Assembly (NCBI GenBank): GCA_020809705.1
Contig: CP085826.1
Location: 5,518,001 to 5,582,000, forward strand
DNA: 64,000 nucleotides
From: Calonectria ilicicola
Taxonomy: Eukaryota; Ascomycota; Sordariomycetes; Hypocreales; Nectriaceae
Direction of reading: 5' to 3'
In this document: one piece after another, positions 34,798 to 46,600 of the stretch
How the letters are laid out: every line of letters starts with the position of its first letter
How positions within the stretch are numbered: the first letter of the stretch is position 1
Notes under the pieces: model-generated
The model's database searches: none
Told to the model about the DNA's origin: nothing
The model's input: only the letters and a program-made list of their open reading frames with translations
Translations under genes and position numbers: made by a program

Positions 34798-36352
34798 CTA
34801 ATTGTCAGGTTTGCTATTCATCCAACTGATTCCCATTGCAACGGCAAGCGCTCCAGTGGTGAGTATTCTAAGGGTTTTGTCAGCCGATATCTTACGATGG
34901 TTATATAAACTCGGTCATCATACATGGGTAATTTGTTGTTCCGCAGTCCCTGGAGCCATTTGCTGGTAGCTCTTTTCCCATGGATGATCTCTACGCGAGA
35001 ATTGGGAGTTGATACTGCTGGGGGGGCGTTTTGTTTAGAAGTGTGGTCGGATTTATCGTCAGGTTTGTCGTGATACACCTCAGTTAATTTGGGCGTTTCT
35101 GAATGCTCCTTGGTTTCATCGAGTTCGAGGTGTGGATCGCTGTTGTCAACTTCAGCAGATGGAGTTTTGGCCGCATGTTCATTTTCTTGAATTAGTTTCT
35201 CTAGAGAAGTCTCCTCGATTTGAGAATATACCGGCGATACAATCCGAGTTTTCTCACGAGAGATGAGCTCTGGGTTTTTCATGACGATGGCTTCGTCCTC
35301 TTCACTCGGAGGGGATCGTGGTTCCTCAAAGGTCGACATAGTATTTGGGTTTGGAAATTTTATTACTGGAGGGGTCTCGGGCTCTTTCGTGTCTGGACTC
35401 ATCTCCCCAGTACTGGGTTGCTCTTGGCTGGGTTCATCCAGTTTTGGTTCTTCCGCAATCGAACCAAGAGAACATGCTGATCTGCTTCTCCTGAAACCGC
35501 TGTATGAGGACTGTTCTCGTTTTCTCATGCTGTTTGGGCTTAGTGAAGCCTGAGAGTGAGGTGCATCTTCTGCTGTATCGATATTTGATCGACTGGAAGA
35601 AACTGGTCGAGGAGATGCGTGTATATCCTCAAGGTGAGTGTGGTCTTCATCTAGATGAGTCTGGATTGTTCGCAATGCATCTAGGACAGAGCCTCGGTCT
35701 GAAGGAAACTTCTCAAGCGTGGGATCGTTGAGGTCAATTTTATCTGCGACAGTATTTTCTGTCCTCAATTTGACTTCCTGCTTAAGAGGAATGCTCGGAC
35801 AAGCTTCTTCTTCAGAATCATCCTCTGTAAATTCGTATGCTCCTAAGCATTCATGAGCAAAGAGTGGCGTTTTGAGGTCATAATCGGTGTCTTTGGAAGT
35901 GTCTACTTGGGATGCATCAATTTTGGTAGGCAGGATCGGCTGGCCAGCCTCCGTTTTGACGACTGCATCACCACTAGTGCTTCGATCGTCACCTTTGTCT
36001 TCGTTAACACTTGGTACACTCAACACATTGTTCGTGTTTCCAGAATCGTCCGTTGCTATCGATGTTGTAAGATGAATGCATAGATTAAAGCACAACGAAG
36101 GACGAGCCTACCAACTGGATAGTCTTCAGATAAAACCCAATTGTCCTGGCCTATTCGAAGCTTGAATTGGTAGTCCTTTGTAGAATCTACCAGGACTTCA
36201 GAATGAAATGTGTGCTCGCCACCATCATCTGTCGAAAAGTCCATCTCTTTTGGCTGCCATTGCGGATCGGAAAACGAGCCCGCTAAAAAGACAGGAGGCA
36301 CTGTTCCAGGCCTCTTGTAGGTGATGGTGCAGGATGACTTGGAAGAGGACAT
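34798..36352 (-). CDS. CBM48 (AMPK-type glycogen-binding) protein with predicted C-terminal membrane anchor
   Basis: Model: exons 36352-36112, 36055-34924 and 34867-34798, giving 480 aa; both introns are 56 nt. Residues about 8-92 form a CBM48/AMPK1-type carbohydrate-binding module: VFLAGSFSDPQWQPKEM, YQFKLRIGQDNWVLSEDYPV, then ATDDSGNTNNVL. The next ~360 residues are disordered, acidic and Ser/Pro-rich, with many potential phosphosites. Intron 2 (GTATGA, GCTGACA, CCTTAG) joins ...LRNNKLP to a last exon encoding IILTTGALAVAMGISWM followed by NSKPDN and a stop: a 17-residue hydrophobic segment flanked by basic residues, typical of a tail anchor. Reading through the donor instead gives an unremarkable hydrophilic end. 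CBM48 proteins in fungi include AMPK beta subunits and Mdg1/Crp1; this protein lacks the AMPK-beta C-terminal domain. Glycogen or carbohydrate tethering to a membrane is inference. Confidence 0.85.
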
Positions 36353-39300
36353 GTTGAGGATTGCCACCGGTAATTTTCGGCTGACGGCTCTCTTTTGGAA
36401 CAATCGGTATTTCCAGGTAGTAGAAGCCGGGTCAAATCAGATTCGGTGGAGTAGCAGGAAAGGGTTCAGTCGCAGAAAATGGATGTCTCAGCTCGGTTAA
36501 AGGAAGGGGCTTGGACACCGGACGCAATCGCTAAAATGCTGTTTTATTAGCATTGTTTCGTCGGTGTAGGAAGCTGCGAGAATCAGACGAGGGGCAAGGG
36601 TACCTTCTTGGGCACGCGGTCGCTGAATTATTACGACAACATTACGAACAAATCATATGAAGGCGAAAGAGAGCAGCTAAGCAATCTCGAGGGTGAAAAT
36701 GGCGAGGAGGATTCTGATGGAGATGATAAACAAAGCGGCGATACAATGTTGAGTATTGGGGCAAAATTATGATACGCCAACAATCAGGTCAGACGGGCAT
36801 TGGGGGAGACAGGTGGTGAGTTCAAATCCAGCAAGGCACCGCAACGCCCGGAACCTTGTCTACCAAAACGTCGGTCCGGGATGTCGAGCACGTGAATTGT
36901 CAAGCAGGCAAAGGACGAGATGGGACGGGGCGGGATAGCATGGGATAGCATGGGATGGAGTAGCACTGGAACCAGGAATCCAACCGCGGGAAACCCCAAA
37001 AGTCTCGGCTTCTTGGGAAAAGAGGAGGGGAGACGCTGGAGCGTCGCATTGACCGGATGTGTAAGGGCTGGCGAGGTACTCGAGCTCGACGACGTAACCG
37101 GCAAGACAGTGTCAAAGCAGTCGGGATGGAGGGTTGGGGTGCGGAGAAGTGGCGCCAAGGGTGAAATCTAAACGGCCCAGAAACATGAAATAGGTCTACA
37201 AAAGCAATACAGTGACAAGGGGAAGCATGGTGATGACGCTGACAATCAAGAGTACCTGAGGTACAGTGAGTGTAGCGGGGTTGGTCTTCCGCCACCACCT
37301 CATCCGGCCCCAGCTTACCGAACACCCCCAGCTCTCTCAGCTTCCGGTCCATGGCCTGGGTGGAAAAAGAAAGGAAGAGGGAGGGAAAACCACAGCTCCG
37401 TTCTTTTCGTTTGAATTGTCGTCAGAAGCTGACGGTTGAGCTGCGAGCCATCCACTAGTCAACTAACTTATTTAATGCGGCGTCGACGGACCCAGACTCA
37501 TCCAGGGAGGCTAGATCGCAGTCCGGACCCGCCCGCCGCGTCCAATAGACCCAGCCCTAGGCGATCATCCGAAACAGGGAATGGCAAAAAACGGCACCAC
37601 CAACACTACTCGTTACTGTAGCAGTGGAGGAAAGCTTCCTTTTTGTGGCGCATTTACGGAACTACTTGTCCGCTGGGGTTTACGCAGCAATCAGTACTGG
37701 TGGTTTATTCGGTTTTGCGCAACAGGCGGCACACCACCTATTACAAAAATTGAATCAGTGGCGTCATGGCTCAATCAATCTATGACGAAAGACAAGCAGA
37801 TGGCAGTGACTCAAATCGTCCCACAAGCAACACCATTTACGGCCTATCATCTAAATGTAAAATTAAGACGATATTATTAGCTTAGTGAAGTGCAAGGCGA
37901 TTCGTAACTCAATTTACTACACGAACCTCCTTCTATACAATGAATTACTCCCTCTTCGCATTTGACCATAAGGTCGATATGAGCTCAACAATCCACGACG
38001 CTGTTTCTTTTTTTTTTTTTTTTGCTCCAAACAAAGTCTTTTCAATGCCAACACTACGATACTGGAGCATGTTGGTTACAACACGATTCTAGCCTCTCTA
38101 TGTTGGGTGGAATGGTTTGGGATCCAAAATTTGCACCACCAATCCGAATAGCACTAATGTAAATACCCCTCGCCTTCCTACTTGAATTTCATGGTGTATT
38201 TTTATAATTTGTCAATTCAAAAAACCCGTTACGTTGTCTCGTTTTGGTGGTCAAGACATAATGCTTACGGTGAAGATTCGGATGAAATTATTGATGTGAT
38301 TTCAACTGGCTTCTAGCTTCAAAGCCGAAATAGCAGTTTTGGGAAACATTCGGTCTCAAGGCGAATTACTGGGTTATTTTGATCCTGAAATAGAGAAAAA
38401 AAATCGACCATGGATAGAAGTTAGTACTTTGACAACGCCGTCGCTGGTGAACTCTGCTCCGACTTTATGCTAGGATTCTTTTTGGGCTCATAATTGAATG
38501 CTAAACAAACAAATTAAAATAAAAAGAAAGACATTGTGCGAATAGGCCAGACCTCGCTATCCCTTCTCTTCGAGCTATTCACCAACACTAGGTAGACTTG
38601 ATCGCTTCATGTTATGTCAGAAAAAACAGCACAGCTCCCTTAGAAGCTCAAACAAGTCGCTATATTTATCACAATTCACAGCTCAATTGGTAGGTTTATG
38701 GTGCTTTTTTCTTCTCCTTTTTCTTTGCTGTAGAATGTGTTACATTAGAGTAGGGATTGCCATTAGTCTCATCTACCACCAATATCGGGATTGCTTCCGT
38801 AGTGCAGCTTTTCTCTTACACCATACACCACAGATACGGCTTCTTCATAAGTGTACGCTTGTTTTCTTCGTGATCTGTCATCAAAACACCAGGCAAAAGC
38901 GATCACTATTAACATTATTACATATAATACTCCTGTGTTTACATACCCAGCGTTTTTCATAAATAATACCACTGACAACCTCTCAATCCTACCTTAGATG
39001 AACTAACATATTGTACTTGTAACGGGCTGAAAGTATTTCCAGGAAGAACGTCTGCCGAATAAAGGCAATGGTCGTACTAAGGAGTTCCAAAGCGATAAGA
39101 TTCCAAAACCACGTTTGAGGTTCAGTTGACAGACGACAGGCACCAACAAAATGAACAGCCTTCTGTCTCAAAGCACATGTCTAACATGTTCAAGTTATAT
39201 GGACTGTACAAAAACAAAGAAAGTCGGAGCCAAGATGCGTCCTCCAAACGGACCTCGCGAATGTCACAGCAAAGACACCCCCGCTTCTAGGATTACTACA

Positions 39301-39786
39301 AAGGCTAGAGGAGAGCAAGTAGAGCAGTATCCGTAACTTCTCTTAATATTAAAACCCAATTATATCACCAATAATTCGTCTTCGCATCTGCCAATACACG
39401 CAATCACTCAGAAGTGATCGAGGTTAAATGGCTAGGATAGCCCCACCGCCGGCCCGCTAAATTGTCCAGCCAGGGGCCGGCCCCCACTATCCGGGATGAG
39501 GCTCTCATTAAGAACCCCCCACTTGTTCTAGTAAGGCACCGCCGCAAAACTTGTAGATTTCAACTTCATCAACACTTCGTCGCCAGCCACGCTCTTCTCC
39601 CCTTCGGGACCCGAGTGCAGGGATTCAGATCTAAGTTCTCGCGTATCTACCTTGACCACAAACCCTTGGCAAAAATACTCGACTTCCTCCCAGCATTCCC
39701 GCCAGCAAATTTATAAACCGACGCTACGCGGCTTCTCTTGCTAAGACATCGAATCCACCCGTACCGCCCCTTACGATTCTCCCGCC
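36353..39786. other. 3.4 kb divergent intergenic region
   Basis: Region between the CBM48 gene (-) and IWR1 (+). The left kilobase is GC-rich and holds two copies of GGGATAGCAT at 36932-36951. From about 37900 to 39400 it is AT-rich with a T16 run at 38008-38023. A 70-codon minus-strand frame at 38769-38978 contains one hydrophobic segment followed by charged residues; it has no upstream exon I can join and is not annotated as a gene. No tRNA found: a GTTCAAATC word at 36820 has no pairing T-stem. Confidence 0.5.
36932..36951. repeat. Two tandem copies of a 10-bp unit
   Basis: GGGATAGCAT is repeated exactly twice and followed by a partial third GGGAT, in the upstream region of the CBM48 gene. 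No known binding site recognised. Confidence 0.8.
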
Positions 39787-41212
39787 ATGTCTATCCCGCC
39801 CCAGCTTATTCGTGTCAAGCGCAAGCGCGTCGACGAATCGCCCGTGACTTTCTTGCGTATGTGACCTTGCGCCATCGTCACTCACCAAACATAGCATCTA
39901 ACCAGGAGCAGAATTTGACGACGGCATAAAGCGACACCGGACCGGAAGCAATTGGGTCTATCAGCGCAGACAGGCTGGACCCCAGTCCCCAGAAGACGTT
40001 TCGAAAAGACTATCCCGCGATGCTAAACCAGTCATTCACATCTCGACTCCAGACGACGACGACTCCAAAGCCCAGAAAAACGATGGAGGACACGAGACCC
40101 AGCGAGAGGGGGGTGCCCCTGGAACGCAGGCGGTCGCGCAACCCGATACCGACAAACCAGCGGAGCCTCGCCGCTTCCATATTTCAAGAAAGATGATGAT
40201 GCCAAGCGGAGTTCTAGGCTCCGGAGGATCTAAGAAAGCCCGATATGGCCCAGCCGTGTTTGTTGAACGTAGTAGGAACAAGGCGACAAAACGCGCTTCG
40301 CAGCTCACGACACCAGCTCAAACAATACCAATGGAGTCTATCGAACAGTCCGATCAAAGCAACAGCATGGTTTTGGACCCCCCGGCCGAACGTCGTCTCA
40401 AGAAGCCCGGCGTGAAGAGCCGGTCACATTCTCCTCAAGACCCCAACCGGCGCGCGCCGCTGCCAACGTCGGCCATGAGCCCACACAACCAAGACATGAC
40501 TAAGGTTGCGGCCGACATGAATGATTGGGTATTGAAAGAGATCGGAGCCAACCTCCAAGATATGGAACTAGAGAGACAAAAGGCCCAGAAGGCTAGGTTC
40601 AAGCCAAAGGCTCCAGCAAAAAGGTACCAAGAACGTCATCCAGATCTCCATCCAAACGTGGCTCCCAGTGGCCCAGAGTCTACCGAAATGGACACCAGCA
40701 TGAGCGATGCCAGTGACATGGATGATGATGATGATTGGGTCATTGAAGAATATGTGCGCATCCCAGCACATGCCATGGCTGTAGATGTTGCCCCTACTGA
40801 CGTAGGTCTGCTCGTATTGGATGGCGAAGGGGATAGCAATTTGTTCTTTGGCCCGGATCGGGATGAGGATGAAGACTTGGACTTGGATGACGAAGACGAA
40901 AACGGTACGTAGCTGCCCTTTGGCTAGCAACGCAGCATGTGAAGCCTGCGATAGAAGATGAAAACTGACGTGGAACGCCCACCAGCCGAAAACTACTACA
41001 CGGCAGACTACCCTGAGGACGAGGTCGCGTCAGACGACGAGTTTGACCGGTACGCCTATGCATACCGCAATGCCAACGCGTCCGACAACGAGGAGTTTGA
41101 TAACGGCAACTACGATGAAAGTGAGGACGAAATGGTGGTCGAGGGGGATGATGACGATGCAACCATGGCCCGCATCAAGGCGTACATGAAACGAAGCCGC
41201 GCATTTCAGTAG
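39787..41212 (+). CDS. IWR1: RNA polymerase II nuclear import factor IWR1
   Basis: Model: exons 39787-39856, 39912-40904 and 40986-41212, giving 429 aa. The N-terminus PPQLIRVKRKRVDESPVTFL is the conserved Iwr1 start with its basic nuclear localisation signal. The C-terminus AENYYTADYPEDEVASDDEF is the family's signature acidic block, and YAYRNANASDNEEFD follows it. The middle is disordered with acidic runs (DMDDDDDWVIEEY). Iwr1 binds assembled Pol II in the cytoplasm and carries it into the nucleus with importin alpha. In intron 1 two acceptors lie six bases apart (CAG at 39905 and GCAG at 39911). The first is only a few bases from the branch-site A of CTAAC, so I used the second, giving VTFLQFDDGIKRHR; the alternative would replace Gln24 by RAE. 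Intron 2 is 81 nt with GTACGT. Confidence 0.94.
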
Positions 41213-42472
41213 CATAGACAATGCCACAGTGCAATGGATGCGATCCGATTAGATACCATAAGGATGCAATGTGGCGCTTTCAGCTGCTCGGTCGGACTAA
41301 CGACCCTTGGAAATCAGCAACGATACATGATGCGGAATGCAGAAATCGATATGCATCCACCTGCGGCTCACTCCCCGCCTCTCGCTTGTACACATCCATC
41401 AACAGCCTCACCGCCAGAGCTCTACCACCCGCACTCCCTGTACCATGACGCCATCAGCACTCGTTGACCACGGAATATGCAGAACATGGGTGGCCGTTGG
41501 GCTTGACCGTTGATTCCTCGGACCATTGTTGCAGAAACCTTTGCTGCTGTAGGGCTTCCATGCTTCCCAACGATATGCACCTGGACTGTTATGTCCATTC
41601 GGCGCCATGTGCAAACGCCATCATTGCCCGCGGCGAGGCTGCAGGAGGGTGCCATTGACGAGTGTGATGACACGCGAAATGAAGGTGGCTTCTCCCCATC
41701 CTACCATTTTTTTTTCTTTTTGACCTTTTTTTCCCACGTATTGCTTTTTTTTCTTCTCTGCCTTCCTCATTGGCCTCCCCTCCCCTCCCCTCCCCTGCAC
41801 TGAATGAGCCAAGAGTGCTACTGTAAGAAAGAGGGACGGAAGGGCGGCGAGGTCTTTTCTCGCTTCACAACCGACATGCCTACTCAGCCCTGTTGCACTA
41901 GGGCCTAAGCCTACGCGGGGAAGCCTATCGTGGCAGTGCGCAAGATCGGAATCGATCGCTTATCAAGAATTGCGGGGAGTTGGTTCTCATAGAAATATTG
42001 CAATCCAAATGAAATAGAACAAGTCTGTATGGGCAAAATGCCAAAATACCTAGACTTTGCATGCTCACTATATACCACCAAATAAACGCCTGTCAGATGA
42101 TCCATGTGCAGTAGTCCCCCCCTCCTCATTTTCTTTTTTAGATGCCGATCATAGTGTACAACTGTCATAGGACAATGGGAATAATATACTCCATCCCGGT
42201 TGCCCCCTCTGCAACGGAGCCAACGCCCCCGCCCCCGCTCAAATGTATGGTGCGATAAGTAATGGTCGTAATGGATACAGGAAAACGGTACATCCCAAAG
42301 GAAATAAGTACATGAATACATTAATGTTCAAATCGTCCCGTTACATCAATCATATTTCGTCGATTGGTCATGTGGGAGAGTCGGAGCTCTTGTCACGGCA
42401 AGGGCCAATGCCACTCTCTTCTCGTGAGGTGCTCTATTTCTGTTATTATTCGGTCGTTTTAATGAGGAGTCA
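41213..42472. other. Convergent 3' intergenic region with (TCCCC)4
   Basis: A 1.26 kb gap between the convergent ends of IWR1 and the Myb-like gene. It contains pyrimidine-rich tracts and the (TCCCC)4 microsatellite. No gene supported. Confidence 0.55.
41776..41795. repeat. (TCCCC)4 microsatellite
   Basis: Four exact TCCCC units in the 3' region between IWR1 and the Myb-like gene. The opposite strand reads GGGGA, a stress-response-element-like word, but its position between convergent genes argues against promoter use. Confidence 0.85.
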
Positions 42473-43668
42473 TTACAGCTTTAATCGGCGTTGCTCTTTT
42501 CTGCGTCTGCGTTCTCGTCGGTCACGATATTGCATAGCGCGTTTCGATGCTGTTTTTTTCAATTCTTGTTAGAATAAAAGTTCATGCATGAGGATGTATC
42601 AAGGGACGTGTCTTACCCCAGTCACGAGCTTTAATTTTCAGCTCTGGGTCTACCCAGGAATAGTTAACAGCGCGCTCAGGGTAACGCTGGGCGAGACCAA
42701 GTGGCTCCATTGGCTTGTCTTGGGTGTCGCGCTCGCGGCATTTAATTCCAATTTGCTTGGGTTCAATATCCTCTTCATTATCGAAGATGAGCCAGCCATC
42801 ATCGTCCCAAACGGGGATTCGCTGGTTCATACGGTAGTACCAGGCCTGGAGTCCCTGGACTGTCCTCTCGGGAGTGCGACCGAAGCGCGAAGCAAATTCT
42901 TGCTTAATTCGCTGCCACTTCATTTTCTTATCGTGCCATGCGTAAATGATGAAGTCACCCTCTTCAGTCGTGTACTTCTGGTTAATGTGTCTGTTTTCGC
43001 CCTCGGGCGGTGGGCTGGGGTAACAATCCATGCCCTGGCTATCCCAGCCTTGGAGAGAAGGACTACCTAGGCTGAATCCAGAATAACGGTCAGGGCTGAC
43101 GTAGCTGGGAGGCATCTGGCGAGTCTGGTCACCAGCTAGGGCGTATTGACTCAAACTGGTGATTGTTCCTCTTCTAGATCTGAAAAGCTCAATAGCAGGA
43201 TCCTCGAAACTGCGCGGCCATGTGTGGGAGGCAGAGGTCGGTCGAAGAAACGAAGAAGAGTTCCGAGTCAAGCCTGGAAGAGGCGAAGGGGGGGTCCAAG
43301 AGTTGACGGGACCGTGGGTTCGAACCAGGGCTTCAACGCCTTGGTCGAATTCTCCTAGGCTGGGAAGCTTGAACTGAGGGTTGTTGCAAGGAGAATGGAG
43401 GTGTAATAAGCCAGGAAGGGATGTGTGCTTTTGTTGTGAGTTTAGGTGAATGCCTACAACTCGAGTTAGCCATGAGTGAGCCCTCCAAAAGAACAAAGCT
43501 TAGAGGGAGGGCAGTGTGCTTACCCTCAAACTTGATTCTGGGGCTGCCAGAAGTCGAGCCAGGTGGTGTTTGTGGTTGAAGTCGAGGAAGATCCCCCTTG
43601 GAGTTGTTTTGCGCTGCCGAAACAACTGCGACAGCGTCGAGTAAAGGTTGGATATTCTGGATACCCAT
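42473..43668 (-). CDS. Myb/SANT-like DNA-binding protein with basic C-terminus
   Basis: Model: exons 43668-43524, 43453-42617 and 42549-42473, giving 352 aa; introns are 70 and 67 nt. The start is MGIQNIQPLLDAVAVVSAA. A Pro/Ser-rich stretch precedes a Myb/SANT-like domain at about 206-258: NQKYTTEEGDFIIYAWHD with regularly placed Trp (KMKWQRIKQEF) and TVQGLQAWYYRMN. After it comes IPVWDDDGWLIFDNEEDIEPK, then exon 3 gives a strongly basic end (ASKRAMQYRDRRERRRRKEQ). Exon 3 is supported by GTAAGA, a CTAAC branch site and ACAG; without it the frame runs into IHPHA and stops. A transcription regulator or chromatin protein is likely from the Myb-like helices and basic tail. I do not know a gene name. 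It has an unusually long upstream region (5.7 kb). Confidence 0.85.
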
Positions 43669-46600
43669 TGTGACAGAAACTAGTCGGAATCCAGGCGAGA
43701 TTGAGAGGGCAATTCCGTAGCTCAAGACTGTTCCAGGAGAATGGAAGTCCCCTATGGAAGGGTTGCCAGTCGAGTTCCTTTCAAGAAAGAAGAGCAGGTC
43801 CGGGAGAATAAAGCACCAGCCTTTTTGGGAGGATGAAAGCGTATTGAGACAAAGCCGCCGTGTTCACGCAAGGGGAAACTGAACGTCTTAAATAGCAAGG
43901 GAGTTTGAAGGCGGGATGTTGCACACTCCGGGATGTTGCTGGATATGGCATCGAGACATGAGGGGATGCCGCGTTTTTTGTAGCCACGGGCCGGTCGCTT
44001 GTCGCAACCTTGGCCCCAAGTTGAGAGCCGTCTGATCACACTCACTAATGCAAGCATTGCTTCTGCTCTGCTTGGTACCTGAGTCAACATTGATAAAGCG
44101 CCCACGGGACGACACACACACACTGGGACTGTCGATTGTCTCGAAGGGTCCGTGTGTCACCCTTGCTCAATACGAAGGAGACGCTACCAACATGCAGCGA
44201 GCGGATGGGTAAGTCATCCCCCTCACAGCTGGGCCAAACCAAGGTGGAGCATGGCTGCAGGCCTACAGGCCTGCATGTTCGGGGCCTGGGGGTTGTACCT
44301 GCCGCCACGAGACAACTCGGACAACTGGGAACTAGGTGAACTGGATGGATGAACTAGGTACAGCATTGGAGGAGCTCCAGGTCTCTGAGGGAGGGGGGGG
44401 CCTTGCCTGGGTTCCTTTGTCAGCACTGTAGATGCACTCCCGTCCCCAAGGGATCGACTTTGCTTTTCCATGCCCGTCCTGGGCTGCAGGCTGACCAGTC
44501 ATCCTCCGCTGTGGAGCACACCAAGATGGGTAAACACGATGGACCTAAGACAGCGGAAAGCGGGCTTTGCTGGCAGGTGTGGCTAGCCTCGGATCCGCTC
44601 CAGACGGAGAGATACTGACAAGGCAAAAAGAAAGGCAGAAACTCGAGCTGAGAGCTGGAACAACAAGTGTCGTGCCAGCGCCCCAGTGACAGGCAAAGCT
44701 ATGGTCGGGAGCCAGCCCTAGGGCCCTAGGTACGGAGCAGACTGCTGTGGGAAACGCTCCCGCTCAATAGCGGGACCCGCTCCGCCCCAAGCAAGGGACA
44801 ATAAGTGAGCGGAAAGATCCATCCGAGAGGACTAGGGCTTTGGAGGTGGAGGACTGAATGAATGAAGAGACAACTGCATGGACCTGGTCAGATTGGTTGC
44901 AGTCTATTGGGCAAAGCCCCCAGCCAGAGACGTTAGCGGCTGAAGCAACGACATCGCCGGCTGTGTGTGCACAGTGGATGTACGCATTGCTGCGTATAGC
45001 TGTGTCTGTACTGTATATACTGTACGCATGTCAGTTGCGGGCCAATAGTTGGGACGATTTGATCTAGCCCGCTTGACGCACATCAGACTAGATCGCACAC
45101 CAGGGCCGCCCCTGCTCGCTGGTCCCTGCTCGATCTACATTTCCATTGGCCCACGCGGCTTGGCATGGGTGTGTCTGTCCCGGGGGTGCCATTGTGCCGG
45201 GGCGCCCCAAACCGCAAACACCCCCTCCCCAGAGACCCAGAAACACCTGGCAGTGGGTGTTGGGATGAATTGCTGGTAAAGGTCATGTCCAATGATGGCC
45301 GAGAGAAACCCTGCTTGTTTTCCCATCCCCGTTTCCACCAATCCAATCCAATCCCATTTTTTTCAAACCAGTTCACCGGGACAGTGCTTACAGAATTGGT
45401 TATACAATGGATGCCCTCCGCTTTGAGCAGTGGCGACGAAGCGTCCGTGATACCACCACCACCCAGACAACAAACGAGACAGGCAGCACCGGCGGTGGCT
45501 GATGAGACCAAAAGATGGCCAGCGGGCGTTAATCTAGGGCTTTGAACGCGGTAGCGGAGCCCTATCCAGCCAGAACGGGGTCCTGACAGCCGCCACCAGT
45601 ATAAGCCTTAACGCTCTCAATCGCTTACCGGTGGGAGGCGCTCAAATGTTCAGTTCAGATCAGCCATGAGTCCCCACCGCGGCTGATAGATTCCTCTCCC
45701 TACTGTACCTCCCCGGGGTTTTTTCTTTCTTTTTTAAAACCCTTTCCGTACAAAGTTTAGCCAAGAGACGTTACGTAGGTAAGGAAGATCCAACCGAGGG
45801 CAGGGGCATTGGCATGGCTTGAGAGCATACCGCCCCGATCGGAGAGCAAGGGTGGTGGTGGTTATGCCAGTATTCCGTCCAGACGCAAAGACACAAGGAC
45901 TAGGGTGAGGGAAAAAACATAAGATAAAATTGACAGGTCGTTCTTTCTACTGCTGGTGCCCCGCTCGGCTGCATACGGCTCGACAGCGAACTACGTAGTG
46001 ACTGGAACTGCTCGACATGTCGTTTCTTCTGGCAGAGGTGCGACCGCTAGTCTCTGTGTGTCTCGATGAAAGCGAATGCAGGGTCGTCCAATTTTGGCAA
46101 TAGTCTGAAGAATTGGTGAGGTGTCATTCGGGGCATGTCATCGTTAGCAAAGGATTGCCCTTTGGCTTCCGCCCTCTCCTCCATCTAATTTCTCAAGACC
46201 CGAAGCTATATCTTGGCCTTGACGACATCGTCGCAAAGACGTTGTGTATGGCGTTACTATGGCTTAAACGCCACCGCAAACGGTACCCTTATTTCACAAC
46301 GTACAAAGTACGTATCCACAATTATGGCTGGATTTGACTTAGTAGGTCGTTTTGTGCTTCCGTAGACAGTCCCTGCCAGCCTAGAAACCGGCGCCGTTGA
46401 AAGCGCTTGAGCTTGATCAACAGCTACTACTGCTAGCCTCTATCACCGATTAGAGCTCGAGGCATGGGCGAAGAATAGCACGGCCAGCGGTGGTACGTCT
46501 ATCAGTTGGCATTCGGCAGGCACCTCAAAAGCTCCTAGTGTGAGATTGGACCAGGTGGTGGTCAATGTCAATGTCAACTGTTTCACCAGTTTGCTTTTTA

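Noticed and set aside
36800..36850. Possible tRNA: GTTCAAATC B-box-like word near 36820
   Set aside because: The flanking bases cannot pair as a 5-bp T-stem and no A box, anticodon arm or acceptor stem fits upstream.
45165..45545. 126-codon plus-strand frame in the gene desert
   Set aside because: Overlapped on the other strand by an equally long frame, Pro-rich, no signal or domain.
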